Shown here: piece by piece, positions 32,636 through 43,510 of the stretch
Layout of the letters: each line of letters begins with the position of its first letter
Position numbering within the stretch: position 1 is the stretch's first letter
Source: Larix sibirica
Taxonomy: Eukaryota > Streptophyta > Pinopsida > Pinales > Pinaceae
Assembly: GCA_004151065.3 (NCBI GenBank)
Contig: NWUY0300012963.1
Coordinates: 4,201-47,710, forward strand
Length of the DNA: 43,510 nucleotides
Reading direction: 5' to 3'
Made by a program: the position numbers and the translations under genes
Notes under the pieces: generated by a model
What the model saw: the letters and a program-made list of their open reading frames with translations, nothing else
The model's database searches: none
What the model was told of the DNA's origin: nothing

Positions 32636-34784
32636 ACAGGCGTGATAAATTTTTTATCCATGAGACTAAGGAATTCACATGAAAACTTGTCTACAGTATT
32701 GAAAAAACATTGAACACCATATAAAAATCCATTTTGATTCAAAAACCTAGTGGCATCACCTCCATTCTTCTTCCAAAATGCCCAGAAATTGTATTTCATT
32801 TATACGAGAGTACAATAAGATAATTAATCCATCACTACAGCCCTGGTCCTTATCATCTATGTTCAAATGAAAGCAGAAGTTCTAGAATCTTGTACAATTT
32901 ACATTGAAGAATGAGGAAAGAAGAAGAGAACAAGGCTAATGTTCTAGATCTTGGAAACCTCTAATCTTGGAAATGACTGAATCTCCTTTTGCGCCTATTC
33001 ACACTGAGCTTTAAGTATGCTCATTGATGCTGACTATGCCCTTAGTTCATCTACTAGGCATTTTCTTGCTGCAGGAAACTGCATCTCTCTCTTGATGTTG
33101 GCATAAATTATTTTTGGGAACATCTCACTAACCAGCATGAGTCATATGCTGGCTTTTGTTCATCTCCCTCCCACTATCGAGCCTTTGGATGATGAAACTA
33201 AATCTGCATTTGAACAGCATCGGTGTAGCCTGTCCTGTATTGAACAACATCGGTCAGTACACCTTTTTATTGTGATACAGGTGGAGACTAACTGATGTTG
33301 TCATCTCTGCATAACTCTCTTCTATGGCCATGGATTGTAGCAGTTATAGAAAGGGGCTCACCAGAGTTAGATTTCACAATCACATCAAATCCTACCTTTT
33401 CCGGATGAACTTTTCATTTCATGGAAAAACTCATCATACCCGAGATCTGAATCTCCAAACAAGCTGTCATATTGGAAAAAATCACCATAACCGATTAGTG
33501 CGTGGGAGTGATCAATGACACGTTTTATATGGAAACAACTAAAAACAATATCGCTGAGGGACATGGTATCATAAAACAATAAGGGGAAAACCATTAGGGA
33601 AGACATAACTATCTGCATTCTTACGAAAGGACAGGACATAGCAAGATGAGCCACAAGGTGAACTAGGTAGAGAACTGAGAATAAAAATGAAGGATGTGTG
33701 TTCATATATAGCTATGAGTGGGCATCGAGATTGTCGTTCGCGTCCCATGGGTTAGGACGAACATTATGCACTAGATAGATTTTTCTCATGTTCCTTGAGG
33801 CAAGTTTACAAGCGTAAGTGTACAAGTGTACGAGACATCTTATCAAACATAAAAAAATTGAATTTCTTCTTACAAATCTTGATATCTGAAATTTTGGGTG
33901 CCGCACAAGTTTTTGATGGTGTTTACTCTGCTCCTAACATCAAAATTGCCATTAAAACCATTTTCTTTATAAAAATCAACTGAATTTATGATCAAATGGA
34001 TAATCACCCATTTGAATCCGATGTATTTAGCTCACTCCATAATGAAGAGGCAAATTTATGCACCACCTAATTTGAATTTGGTGTAGCCTCACACAGGTGA
34101 TCAGTCTTTTGAGTAACATTGTGATATTGGACAGGAAGATTCTCTCAAGAATTACCCACAACCTTATTTTAAGTGGTTGCGGCTCCACACGGGTGATCAT
34201 CCGTTTGATCACATGGACCATCCAATTCATCTTGCAACAATGGAAGGTACTTGTTGAATTTTACACTAATACTATTAATAGTCGTGGCTTGCTTCAGGAA
34301 AGCCACATGGTCTAATTCTGAGCATGGATGAGAATGTACCTTCAGGTTTAAACTAATCCATTTACGGCAAAAAACACTTTTAGTTTCACTGCATGTTCAT
34401 TCCATCACCAAAGGCGTATATTTATCTTAGGAAAACGCTTGCTTTGATCTGAGCCCTGGACGGAGTGAGATCCTTTTTAAGTTTTTCTAGATCTCTTTGA
34501 GCCGCTGACGGTTGAGATTTACTTTCATCGGAGGAACGGTTTAATATTGGTTGTTGGCGGTAAGTATCCCTGGTTATATTCATTGCGACTTCTAATACCT
34601 CCAATGGTCACGATTTATTCTACAAAGATGCATCGTTGCATTTGGGTCGTCGGTGATAAATTTCATTATTTTTCTCTGCTAAATATATCTAAGCCTATAA
34701 CGATCTAGATTTGTCTAGACATGTTGAACCATTTCATCTAGGTCATCATCGGTGGGGACATCACTTGTGGTAAAATGAGGCCAC
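32636..34784 (-). pseudogene. Module Q copy 3: antisense gag-like relic
   Basis: Minus-strand blocks in the same order as copy 1: AAQRDLEKLKKDLTPSRAQI (34604-34422), the basic segment (34230-34027), HPEKVGFDVIVKSNS with TIHGHRRELCRDD (about 33430-33300), SEMFPKIIYANIKREMQF (about 33120) and the 3' flank to about 32640. Here TTG at 34232-34234 gives CAA where units 1 and 2 have TAG, and the next-but-one codon is GAA rather than TAA. The relic remains broken by frameshifts and stops elsewhere. Confidence 0.6.
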
Positions 34785-37700
34785 TCCACTTCCTCCTCGT
34801 CACACTAACCATAAAAGGCTATAAAAGGGTGGGAATAGGCCAGTGCTCCTTCTCATCCTTACAACGACCTCCCATCCAAGTTTACCTCATTAACATACAA
34901 AACTCATAATATCCCCATGTAATGATAATTAAAAGCGCTTGTGAATGGTCCCACACTCCTTCTCATCCAATGTCATAAATTTACTCTCTCGTAGGAAAAT
35001 GTGGCTACTCGCTCGTAGGAAAATGTGGCCACTGCACCTCATCCTCATCACTCTAATCACATAAGTGTGAGAGGGTGATTGCTCCTTCTCCTCGCTCAAA
35101 TTTCACAAGGGAAAGTAAGAGTCAATGTTATTACTCCATTCCCAAAATTCTAAGGGAGTTCCCATGCTACTATTTCCTTTGGAACAAGTTTGCAAAACAT
35201 ATACTGCACCTTGTCTCTTCCTCCAAGATATTACCAAAGCGGGAAAAAGGGCCAATTGCTCACCTGAATTATAAGATATTTTAAAATGGCCCATGATCCT
35301 ACTCCCAAAAGGATATGGGAGTATCCATGCTACTCATCCTACTGGAACAAGCATGGGATAGGGATACTGCTCCTTGACTCTTCGTCCTAAATATTACCAG
35401 AGCGAGAGGGACGACCAACTACCCAATCAAATTACAAGAGTTTGAGAAAGGGCCCATGTTTCCTCTTTGATTTCCTCTTCCTCATCACTCCAACTATAAA
35501 AGGGTGAGAAAGGGACTATACTCCTTCTCCTCCTTTACTCAAATTTCAAAAATGTGAGGAAGGGCCAGTGGGAAATGGCTAGTGGTGCTTGAATTTTCCT
35601 CTTGTGCTACTCACTCAGATGGAACAAGTGTTGGAAAGAGCCAATGCTCCTTGACCAATCTTCCAAAAAATCACCAAAGCATGAGAAAGGGCCTGTTCCT
35701 CGCTCAAATACCAAAAGTGTGAGAAATGGAACATGCTCCTTATCCACCTCCCCAACCCTTGTCACTCTAACTATAGAAGGGTGATAAAGGGCCAGTGCTC
35801 CTTATCCTCCTTACTCAAATTCTAAAAGTGTGTGGAAGGGACATTTTAATTAGATTAGGGTGAGAATGTTCCAATGTTGTCACTCCTCCTCCCAAAAGTC
35901 TAAGGCAGTTCACTGGCTACTCACTCAAGTGGAACAAGTGCGGGAAAGGGCCAATGCTTTTTGGCTCTTCCTCAAACAAATTACTAGAGTAAGAGAAAGT
36001 GCCAATTCCTCTCTCAAATAGCAAAAGTGTGAGAAAGGGAACATGATCATTCTCCACCTCCCCACTCCTCATCAATCTAACCATGGAACTTTGGGAAAGG
36101 GCTAGTGCTCCTTTTCCCCTTTACTCAAACTTCAAATGTGTGTGGAAAGGATAGTGTAATTAGAACAAGGTGAGAAAGGGCCAATACTCCTTATCCTCCA
36201 AAATTAAATTCCATATGTGTGTGGAAGGTTGGCTCATCCTACCAAGATATACCAGAGTGAGAGATAGGGCCAGTTCCTCGGTCCAATACCATTTCTTTGA
36301 TAAAGGGAACATGCTCCTTCTCCACCTACCTACTCCTCATCACTCAAACCATAGAAGGGTAAGAAGGGTTGAGTTATACTTCTCCTCCTTACTCAAATCC
36401 CATAAGTTTATGGAGGGCCAACATAATTAGGATAGGGTAAGAAAGTGTCATTGTTTCTTCTCCTCCTCTCAAAGTTCTAAGGTAGTTCCCGTGTTACTCA
36501 CTCGGGTGGAACAAGTGTTGGAAAATTCCATATCTCTTTGACCCTTCTTCCAAAAAATAACCAAATCGACCTGCTCAATCACCATCACTCTCACTTTAGA
36601 ATAGAGTGAGAAAGGTCCAATGTTACTACCCCCTCCTAGCAATCCAAGGAAATTCCCATGCTACTGGTCATTGCTCCACATAACTCTAACCATATAATGG
36701 TGTAAAAGGGCCAGTGTTCCTTCTCATAACTCTAAACATAGAAAGGTGAGAAAGGGAGAGTGCTCCTTTTCATCCTTACTCAAACTTCAAAAGTGTCTAG
36801 AAGGACCGATGCAATTAGAAAAGGGTGAGCAAGGGAAAATGTTGCCACTCCTAATCCCAAAAGTATAACATAGTTCCCATGCTACTTGTTCGAATGGAAC
36901 AAGTGTGGGAAAGGGTCAGTTATTATCAGTCTAAACATAGAAGGATGAGAAGGGGTGAGTGATCCTTCAAGTCATCCTTACTCAAATTTTACAAGTGTGT
37001 GGAAGGGATAGCGAAATTAGAATAGGGTGAGAAATGGAAATGTTGCCACTCCTCCTCTCAAAATTATGAGGTAGTTCCCATGCTACTCACTTGGCTAGAA
37101 AAAGTGTAGGAAAGGGCCAATTCTCCTTATAGAGTTTGACAAAGGGCACATACTCTTTATCCACCTCTCCACTACTCATCACTCTAACCATAGAAGGGTG
37201 ATAAAGGGTCAATCGTCCTCCCCCTTACTCAAATTTCAAATGTGTGTGGAAGGTCGACTCTCTCACCCAAAAATTTATTAATGAAAGAGAAAGGTACTTC
37301 CTCACCCAAATACCAAGATTCTCGGAAAGGGCACATGCCCCTTCTCCACCTCCCCACTCATTATCACTCTAACCATAGAAGGGTGAGAAATGGCCAATGA
37401 TCATTGACATTCTTACTCAAATTCGGTGAGGGGTGTGTGGAAGGGACAACTCAATTACAATAGGTTGAGAAAGTGTTAGTGTTTTCTCTCCTCCTCCCAA
37501 AATTCTAAGGAAACTCCCATGCTACTCAGTCGAGTGGAATAAGTATTGGAAAGGGTCAGTGCTCCTCGACTCATCCTACCAAGAATTACCAAAGCAATAT
37601 AAAGGGACATTTCCTCACCCAAATAGAAAGAATCTAAGGAAGGAAACATGCTCCTTCTCCACCACCCCACTCATCATGACTCTAATCATAGAAGGGTGAG

Positions 37701-38337
37701 AAAGGGACAGTGCTCCTTCTCCTCCTTACACAAATTCTAGAAATGTGTGTAACGGCCAGCGTAATTATAACAGGGTGATAATGTGCCAATGTTGTCTCTC
37801 CTCCCAAAAGTATTAGGCAGTTCACAGGCTACCTACTAGGGTTGGAAAAGTGTTGGAAAGGGTCAGTGCTCCACAACTCTTCCTCCCAAGAATCACCAAA
37901 GTGAGAGAAAGGGTCAGTTACCCACTCAAATTCCAAGAGTTTGAGAAAGGGAACCTGCTCCTTCTCCACCTCCCCACTCCTCATCACTCTAACCGTAGAA
38001 GGGTGAGCAAATACAACTGCTCATTCTCCTCCTTAATCAAATCCATATGTGTGTGGAAGGGTCACGGTAATTAGAATAGGGTGAGAAAGGGAACATCCTC
38101 ACCCAAATACCAAGAGTGTGACAAAGGTAACATGCTCATCCACCTCCCCACTCGTCATCACTCTACATGTATAAGGGTGAGAAAGGGTGAGTTCTCCTCC
38201 ACTCTCTCTCCCAAAAATTACCAAAGCAAGAGAAAGGGGCAGTTCCCCACTCAAATACCAAGAGTCTAACAAAATGCACATAATGCAGATGCTCCTTCTC
38301 CACCTCCCAACACATATTCACTCTAACCATAGGCATT
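34785..38337. repeat. Satellite tract of macro-unit 4
   Basis: The longest complete tract, about 3.6 kb of 310-bp-type units. It opens with the ATTAACATACAAAACTCATA segment and a 24-bp local duplication (34988-35035). A segment at 36560-36790 matches the right-hand parts of the other tracts (30110-30365 and 18290-18545). After 37200 additional units extend the tract beyond those in units 1-3. Confidence 0.9.
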
Positions 38338-38790
38338 GTCTTGCGGGGTCACGAATGCATAAGCATTTTAAAGCATTGTAGTGAAACAGTGCAACTCGTT
38401 GTGGACCCAAAGTGTGCATAATTGGACAATGCCCCGAGTCTCAGCGCAAACATTGGGCCGTGAGGTCACGAATGGAGAACCATTTCAATGTACCGTAGGA
38501 AAATAGCATGGCGCACTGATTAATCTCTACCGGATAGAAATGAATAATATGACGAATCACGTCGCGGACATTGGACTGCGAGGTCCCGAATGGAAACTAA
38601 ATTTAAAGCACTGCATAAAAATAGCACAGTGCGGCGGGGACTCTCAATCGCACAGAAGCGGGTAATGCACCCAGCTGCGCGACAACCATATTTGTGTGGC
38701 CCTTTTTTAACCATGCTACACAAAAAGGACGCATAAATTCGACGCAGTGCAGACTCTTTTGAGCGCATGGCTATGATCCCATGTGAATAC
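38338..38790. repeat. About 117-bp tandem repeat, second locus
   Basis: Units begin at about 38345, 38461 and 38579 (spacing 116 and 118) with GGTCACGAATGGAGAACC-type text, then AAGCACTGCATAAAAATAGC, CGCACAGAAGCGGGTAATG and CGCGGACATTGG-type text. It is homologous to 17466-17905 and to shorter relics inside module P. It stands where module P should be. Confidence 0.75.
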
Positions 38791-38995
38791 AAAGTACATT
38801 GATTCTACCATGTAAATACAAAGCAACATAAATGCTTATAAAATAATGATTATTGGGGTTTTATGATAATGTTTACAAATCGCCTCAACTCTAATAGAGC
38901 ATACCTCACATCGAAAACATGGATCTGAGTTGGATAATGAACACCCATATTTGATTAAGATAAGTTAACATGACTTTATTAATGTCCATCGTGAT
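38791..38995. other. Module N, second copy
   Basis: Short non-coding segment homologous to 17906-18257, in the same place after the 117-bp repeat. It ends at the junction to module Q, where TGATAAATTTTTGATCCGTGA matches 21018 and following. Confidence 0.6.
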
Positions 38996-41504
38996 AAATT
39001 TTTGATCCGTGAGACTTAGGAATTCATATGAAAACTTGTCTACTATGTTCAAAAAACATTGAGCACCATATAAAAATCCTTTTTTATTCGAAAACCCAGT
39101 GGTATCATTTCCTTTGTCCTGCTTCCAAAATTATCAGCAATTTTATTTCATATATACAAGAGTACAATCAGGGGATTAATTCACTACAGCCCTGGTGTCA
39201 TCTATGTTCAAACGAAAGTAGAAGTTTTAGAATCTTGTACAATGTACAATGAAGAATGAGAAAAGAAGAGAACGAGGATAATGTTGTAGATCCTGGCAAC
39301 CTCTAATATTGGAAATGACTGAATCTCCTTTTCCCCTCTTCACGTTGATCCTTAAGTATGCCCATTGATGTTGACTATTTCCTTAGTTCATCTACTAGGC
39401 ATTGTCTTGATGCAGGAAACCGCATCTCTCTCTTGATGTTGGTGTAACTGATTTCCGGGAACATCTCACTAACCAGCATTAGCCATATACTGACTTTTGT
39501 TCATCTCCCTCCATCTATCAAGACGTTGGATGATGAAACTGAATGGCATTGATGTACCCTCTCCGGTACTGAATATCATCGGTCAGTACACCTTTTTATT
39601 GTGATACAAGTGGGGATTAACTGATGTTGTATTGCATAAGGATGGATGCAAGAAGGAATATCTACAGTTTGGTAGAGGTGCTCAATGAAACATAATCCGT
39701 ATATGCATCCCAAACCTTAGCCTATTCATCCAACTTCCATGGGATGTAGTAGTTGCATAAAGGGGGTCACAAGAGTTTGATGTCACATGCACATCAGAGC
39801 CCACATTTTTCCATAGGAAAATTGTGTCCATGACAAAGTTCACCGTAACCGGGATTTGAATCTCAACAGGCTCTTAAATTAGCAAATCGCAGAGTAGTCG
39901 CGCCTCCAAAATGGCTGTCAACTTGTAAAATCTCACCATAACTTAGTAGTGGGTGGGATCGATCAATGATATGTTTTGTATGGAAACAACTAAAAACAAT
40001 CTCGTGGAGGGAAATCGTATCATAAAACAAGGGGAAAACCCTTAGGGCTGGCGGAACTATATGCATGCTTACGAAAGGATAGTACAAAGGAGAATGATCC
40101 ACAAGGTGAACGAGGTAGAGAATTGAGAGTAAACACAACGTATGTGCATTCATATATAGTTGTGAGTCAACATCGAGATTGTCGGTCGCGTGTCGTGGGT
40201 GAGGGAGAACATTATGCTCTAGACAGATTTTTTTCGCATTCCCCGAGGAGAGTGTATGATCATATTGTCTAATTAACTACAATACTTTTTTGGATGGCGT
40301 AGTCTAAACTTTCTATGATTTCAAATGGAAAATTTTGGTATTTTCAGCCCAATTTTGAAAAAATCCAACATAATTTCTTTTTAAATCTTCTTACATTTCT
40401 TGATCTTTGAAATTTTGGGTGTTGTATAGGTTTTTGATGGTGTTGAATCCACTTATAACATACAAAATTGCCATTAAAACATAGTTAATTTCAGATTTTG
40501 TAAAATAAAAAACGTCGGATTCTAGTGAAAAGGCCCAGTCCAGTCAAATCATAGAATTTTTAAACAAATCCTTCTCGGACTACTCCCATTGGGCCAAACC
40601 ATTTTCTTTCTAAAAATCAATTGCATTTCTGATCAAATGGTTGATCACCTGTGTGAATCCAATGTGTTTATCTCACTCCATAATGAAGAGGTAGATCTAC
40701 ACACCACCTGATTTGAAGTTGATGTGGCCTCACACGGGTGGTCGTCCGATCGAGTAATGATGTGATATTGAATAGGCAGATTCTCTCAATATTTATGCAC
40801 AACCTTATTTGAAGTGGCTATGACTCCACACAGGTGATCAGCCATTTGATCACACAAACCAGTTAATTCATCTTGGGGCGGTGGAAGGTACTTATAGAAA
40901 CGTCTTCAATGATGTGCATTTATTTTTCAAAGGTGTTGCAATTTCAAATGGATTGTCAATTGAAAAAATTCCTCCTTATTGTTGACTTGTGCTCTAATAC
41001 TATTAACAGTAGTGGTTTTCTTTGGGAAATCCATGCGGTCTAACTCCATGCGTGGCTGAAAAGGTACCTTCTGGTTTAAACTAATCCATTGATGGAAAAA
41101 AAACACTTTTAGTTTCACTGTACATTCATTCCATCACCAATGTCCTAGATTTATCTTAGGAAAACGCTTGCGTTGATATGAGTCGTGGACGGAGTGAGAT
41201 CCTTTTTAAGTTTTTCTAGATTTCTTGGAGCCTCTAACAGTTGAGATTTTATTTCTCCATATGAATGGTTTAATATTTCCCGATGGCAGAAAGTATCCCT
41301 TCTTATCTTCATTGCGGCTTCTAATTCCTCCAATGGTCGCAATTTATTCTAGGAAGATGCACCGTTGCATCTGGGCTGTCGGCAAGAAATTTCATTATTT
41401 TTCTCTGCTAAATATCTCTAATCCTATAATGATCTAGATTTTTCTGGACATGTTATGTTGTTTCATCTATTCCATCGCCGGTGGGGACATTTCTTGTGGA
41501 AAAA
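38996..41504 (-). pseudogene. Module Q copy 4: antisense gag-like relic with insertions
   Basis: Minus-strand blocks: APRNLEKLKKDLTPSTTHIN (41342-41151), TVNSIRAQVNNKEEFFQLT (about 40990), a PPPQDELTGLCDQM block near 40880 with CAA retained at 40875-40873, and the 3' flank with TTTTATTTCATA at about 39141. Compared with units 1-3 it holds extra sequence at about 39628-39735 and 40480-40605, and a replaced stretch at about 40265-40400. These are insertions here, or deletions shared by the other copies. Confidence 0.6.
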
Positions 41505-43510
41505 TGAGGCCACTCCACTTCCTCCTCATCACTTTAACCATAAAAGGCCATAAAAGGGTGAGAATTGGCCAGTTATCCTTCTCGTCCTCACAACGAACTC
41601 CCATACGATTTTACCTCATTAACATACAAAAATCGTAATATCCCCATTTAAATATAATTAAAAGCACTTGCGAATGGGCCCACGCTCCTTCTCATCCAAT
41701 GTCCTAAATTTACTCGCTCGTAGTAAAATGTGGCCACTGCACCTCATCCTCATCACTCTAAGCACATAAGGGTGAGAGGGAAATTTCTCCTTCTCCTCGC
41801 TCAAATTTCATAAGGACAAGGAAGAGCCAGTGTTATTAATCCCATCCCAAATGTCTAGGGGAGTTCCCATGCTACTCATTCCTTTGGAACAAGTTTTTGA
41901 AATGGATACTACACCTTGTCTCTTCCTCCAAAATATTACCAAAGCGGGAAAAAGGGCCATTTGATCACCTGAATTATAAGAGATTCTGAAATGGCCCATG
42001 CTCCTACTCCCAAAAGGATATGGGATTTCCCATGCTACTCATCCTATTGGAACAAGCATGGGAGAGGGACAGTGCTCCTTGACTCTTCCTCCTAGTGGAA
42101 CAAGTGTAGGATAGGGCCAGTGCTCCTTGACTCTTCCTCCCAAAAATTACTAGAGCCAGAGGAAGGTCCAACTACCCATTAAAATTACAAAATTTTGATA
42201 AAGGGCCCATGTTTCCTCCCGTATGTCCTAAACACCCTTCCTCATCATTCCAACCATAAAAGGGTGAGAAAGGGCCTATACTCCTTCTCCTCCTTTACTC
42301 AAATTTCAAAAGTGTGAGGAAGGGATAGTGGGAAACGGCTAGTGGTCCTTAAATTTTCCTCTCATTCTACTCACTTGGATGGAACAAGTGTTGGAAAGGG
42401 CCATTTCTTCTCAACCAGTCTTCAAAAAAATAAACAAAGCATGAGAAAGGGCCAGTTCCTCGTTGAAAAGCCAAAAGTGTGAGAAAGGGCACATGCTCCT
42501 TCTCCACCTCCCCAAACCTTTTCATTCTAACCATGGAAGGGTGAGAAAGGGCCAATGCTCCTTCTATTCCTTACTCAAATTATAGAAGTGTGTGGAAGGG
42601 CCAGCGTAATTAGATTAGGGTGATAATGTTCCAATGTTGTTGCTTCTCCTCCCAAATGTCTAAGGCGGTTCTCTTGCTACTCACTCGAGTGGAACAAGTG
42701 AGGGAAAGGGCCAATGATTTGCAGCCCTTCCTCCCAATAATTACCAGAGTAAGAGAAAGGGCCAATTCCTCCCTCAAATACCAAAGGTGTGAGAAAGGGC
42801 ACATGCTCCTTCTACACATCCCCACTCCTCATAAATCTAACCATGGAGGTGTGGGAAAGAGCCAGTGCTCCTTATCCCCCTTACTCAAACTTTAAAATTG
42901 TGTGGAAAGGATAGCTTAATTAGAATAGGGTGAGAAAGGGTCAATGATCCTTCTCCAAACTTAAATTCCATATGTGTGTGGAAGGTCGGCTCCTCTTCCC
43001 AATAGATACAAGGGTGATAGAAAGGGTCAACTCCTCGCTCGAATGCCAACAGTTTGAGAAAGGGTACATTATCCTTTTCCACCTACCCACTCCTCATCAC
43101 TCAAACCATAGAAGTGTGATAAGGGGCGAGTGATCCGTCTCCTCTTTACTCAAATTCTATAAGTGTGTGGAAGGGCCAGCGTAATGAGAATAGGGTGATA
43201 AACGAAAATGTTGTGACTCCTCCTCCCAAATTTTTTTATGTGGTATCGATGCTACTCACTTGGATAGAACAAGTGTAGGAAAGGGCCAGTTGTCCTTATA
43301 CGGTTTGACAAAGAGATAATGCTCTATATCCACCTCTCCACTACTCATCACTCTAACCATAAAAGGGTGAGAAAGGTTTAGTGGTCCTCTCCATTAATCA
43401 AATTTAAAACCTGTGTGGAAGGTCAACTCTTTTTTCCAAAAATTACTAATGCAAGAGAAAGGGCGCTTCCTCACCCAAATGCCAAGATTCTCATAAAGGC
43501 ATCATGCCCC
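41505..43510. repeat. Satellite tract of macro-unit 5, runs off the window
   Basis: At least 2.0 kb. Exact 310-bp higher-order spacing is clear here: cores at 42391, 42443, 42481, 42543, 42592 and 42621 recur at 42701, 42753, 42791, 42852, 42902 and 42932. A 48-bp duplication (AGTGCTCCTTGACTCTTCC at 42071 and 42119) shows ongoing local expansion. Confidence 0.9.

Larger units (their letters stand above)
17466..43510. repeat. Nested macro-repeat array, four units and part of a fifth
   Basis: Fixed anchors recur in order. GGTGGGGAC at the end of module Q lies at 23225, 28303, 34751 and 41480 (steps of 5,078, 6,448 and 6,729). GTTGATCAAC in module P lies at 20310, 25773 and 31963. Each unit is satellite tract, module P, then module Q; unit 4 replaces P with the 117-bp repeat plus module N. 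Step length varies mainly with satellite tract length and with a deletion in unit 2. Units 1 and 2 differ at few bases per line, while 3 and 4 are more diverged. All units have the same orientation. The array runs off the right edge. Confidence 0.9.

Noticed and set aside
17466-43510. CRISPR array
   Set aside because: The repeats are long and diverged, lack unique spacers of fixed size, and the DNA is eukaryotic in character.

Overview
The window reads as repeat-rich nuclear DNA of a land plant with a large genome; a gymnosperm or fern is my best guess, and that is inference. It is AT-rich and has no intact gene, no operon, and no rRNA gene, tRNA gene or CRISPR array. The coding signal is decayed transposon-type genes carrying stops and frameshifts, set among satellite DNA.

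Left third (1-17.3 kb). After AT-rich DNA with a 22-bp minisatellite (771-968) come three decayed coding loci. (1) On the minus strand, 1609-3920, is a relic of the DUF7869 transposase-like family, recognised by a PVGHTHED-type motif and a QLDNYGGENKN block. An unrecognised coding relic (3921-5379) lies upstream of it on the same strand. (2) On the plus strand, 6629-9173, is a gag-like gene with a globular N-terminal region and a charged, Q/E/K-rich coiled-coil tail. A 101-nt fold-back (6431-6531) sits just in front of it. (3) On the plus strand, about 11995-16806, is a longer gag-like gene with a globular N-terminal region, a G-patch-like motif, an acidic linker, a long coiled coil and a basic tail, followed by an AATAAA signal. 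No protease, reverse transcriptase, RNase H or integrase was recognised.

Right two thirds (17.3-43.5 kb). This is a nested tandem array. The base layer is a satellite whose higher-order unit is about 310 bp and holds six GAGAAAGGG-type cores. The next layer is a macro-unit of about 5.1-6.7 kb: a satellite tract (1.2-3.6 kb), then module P (non-coding, with a tRNA-like box pair and a hairpin), then module Q (minus strand). Module Q is the antisense relic of another coiled-coil gag-like gene, and its 3' end matches the 3' flank of locus 3. Four macro-units and the start of a fifth are visible. Units 1 and 2 are the closest pair. Unit 4 has lost module P and instead carries a 117-bp tandem repeat that also lies at 17.47-17.9 kb.

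The loci do not form a working pathway. The sequence suggests gag-like elements inserted, decayed by C-to-T change at glutamine codons (nearly all internal stops are TAG or TAA), and were then amplified together with a satellite. Small islands of the same satellite lie just downstream of both plus-strand gag-like genes, which hints that the satellite began as 3'-flanking DNA of such elements.
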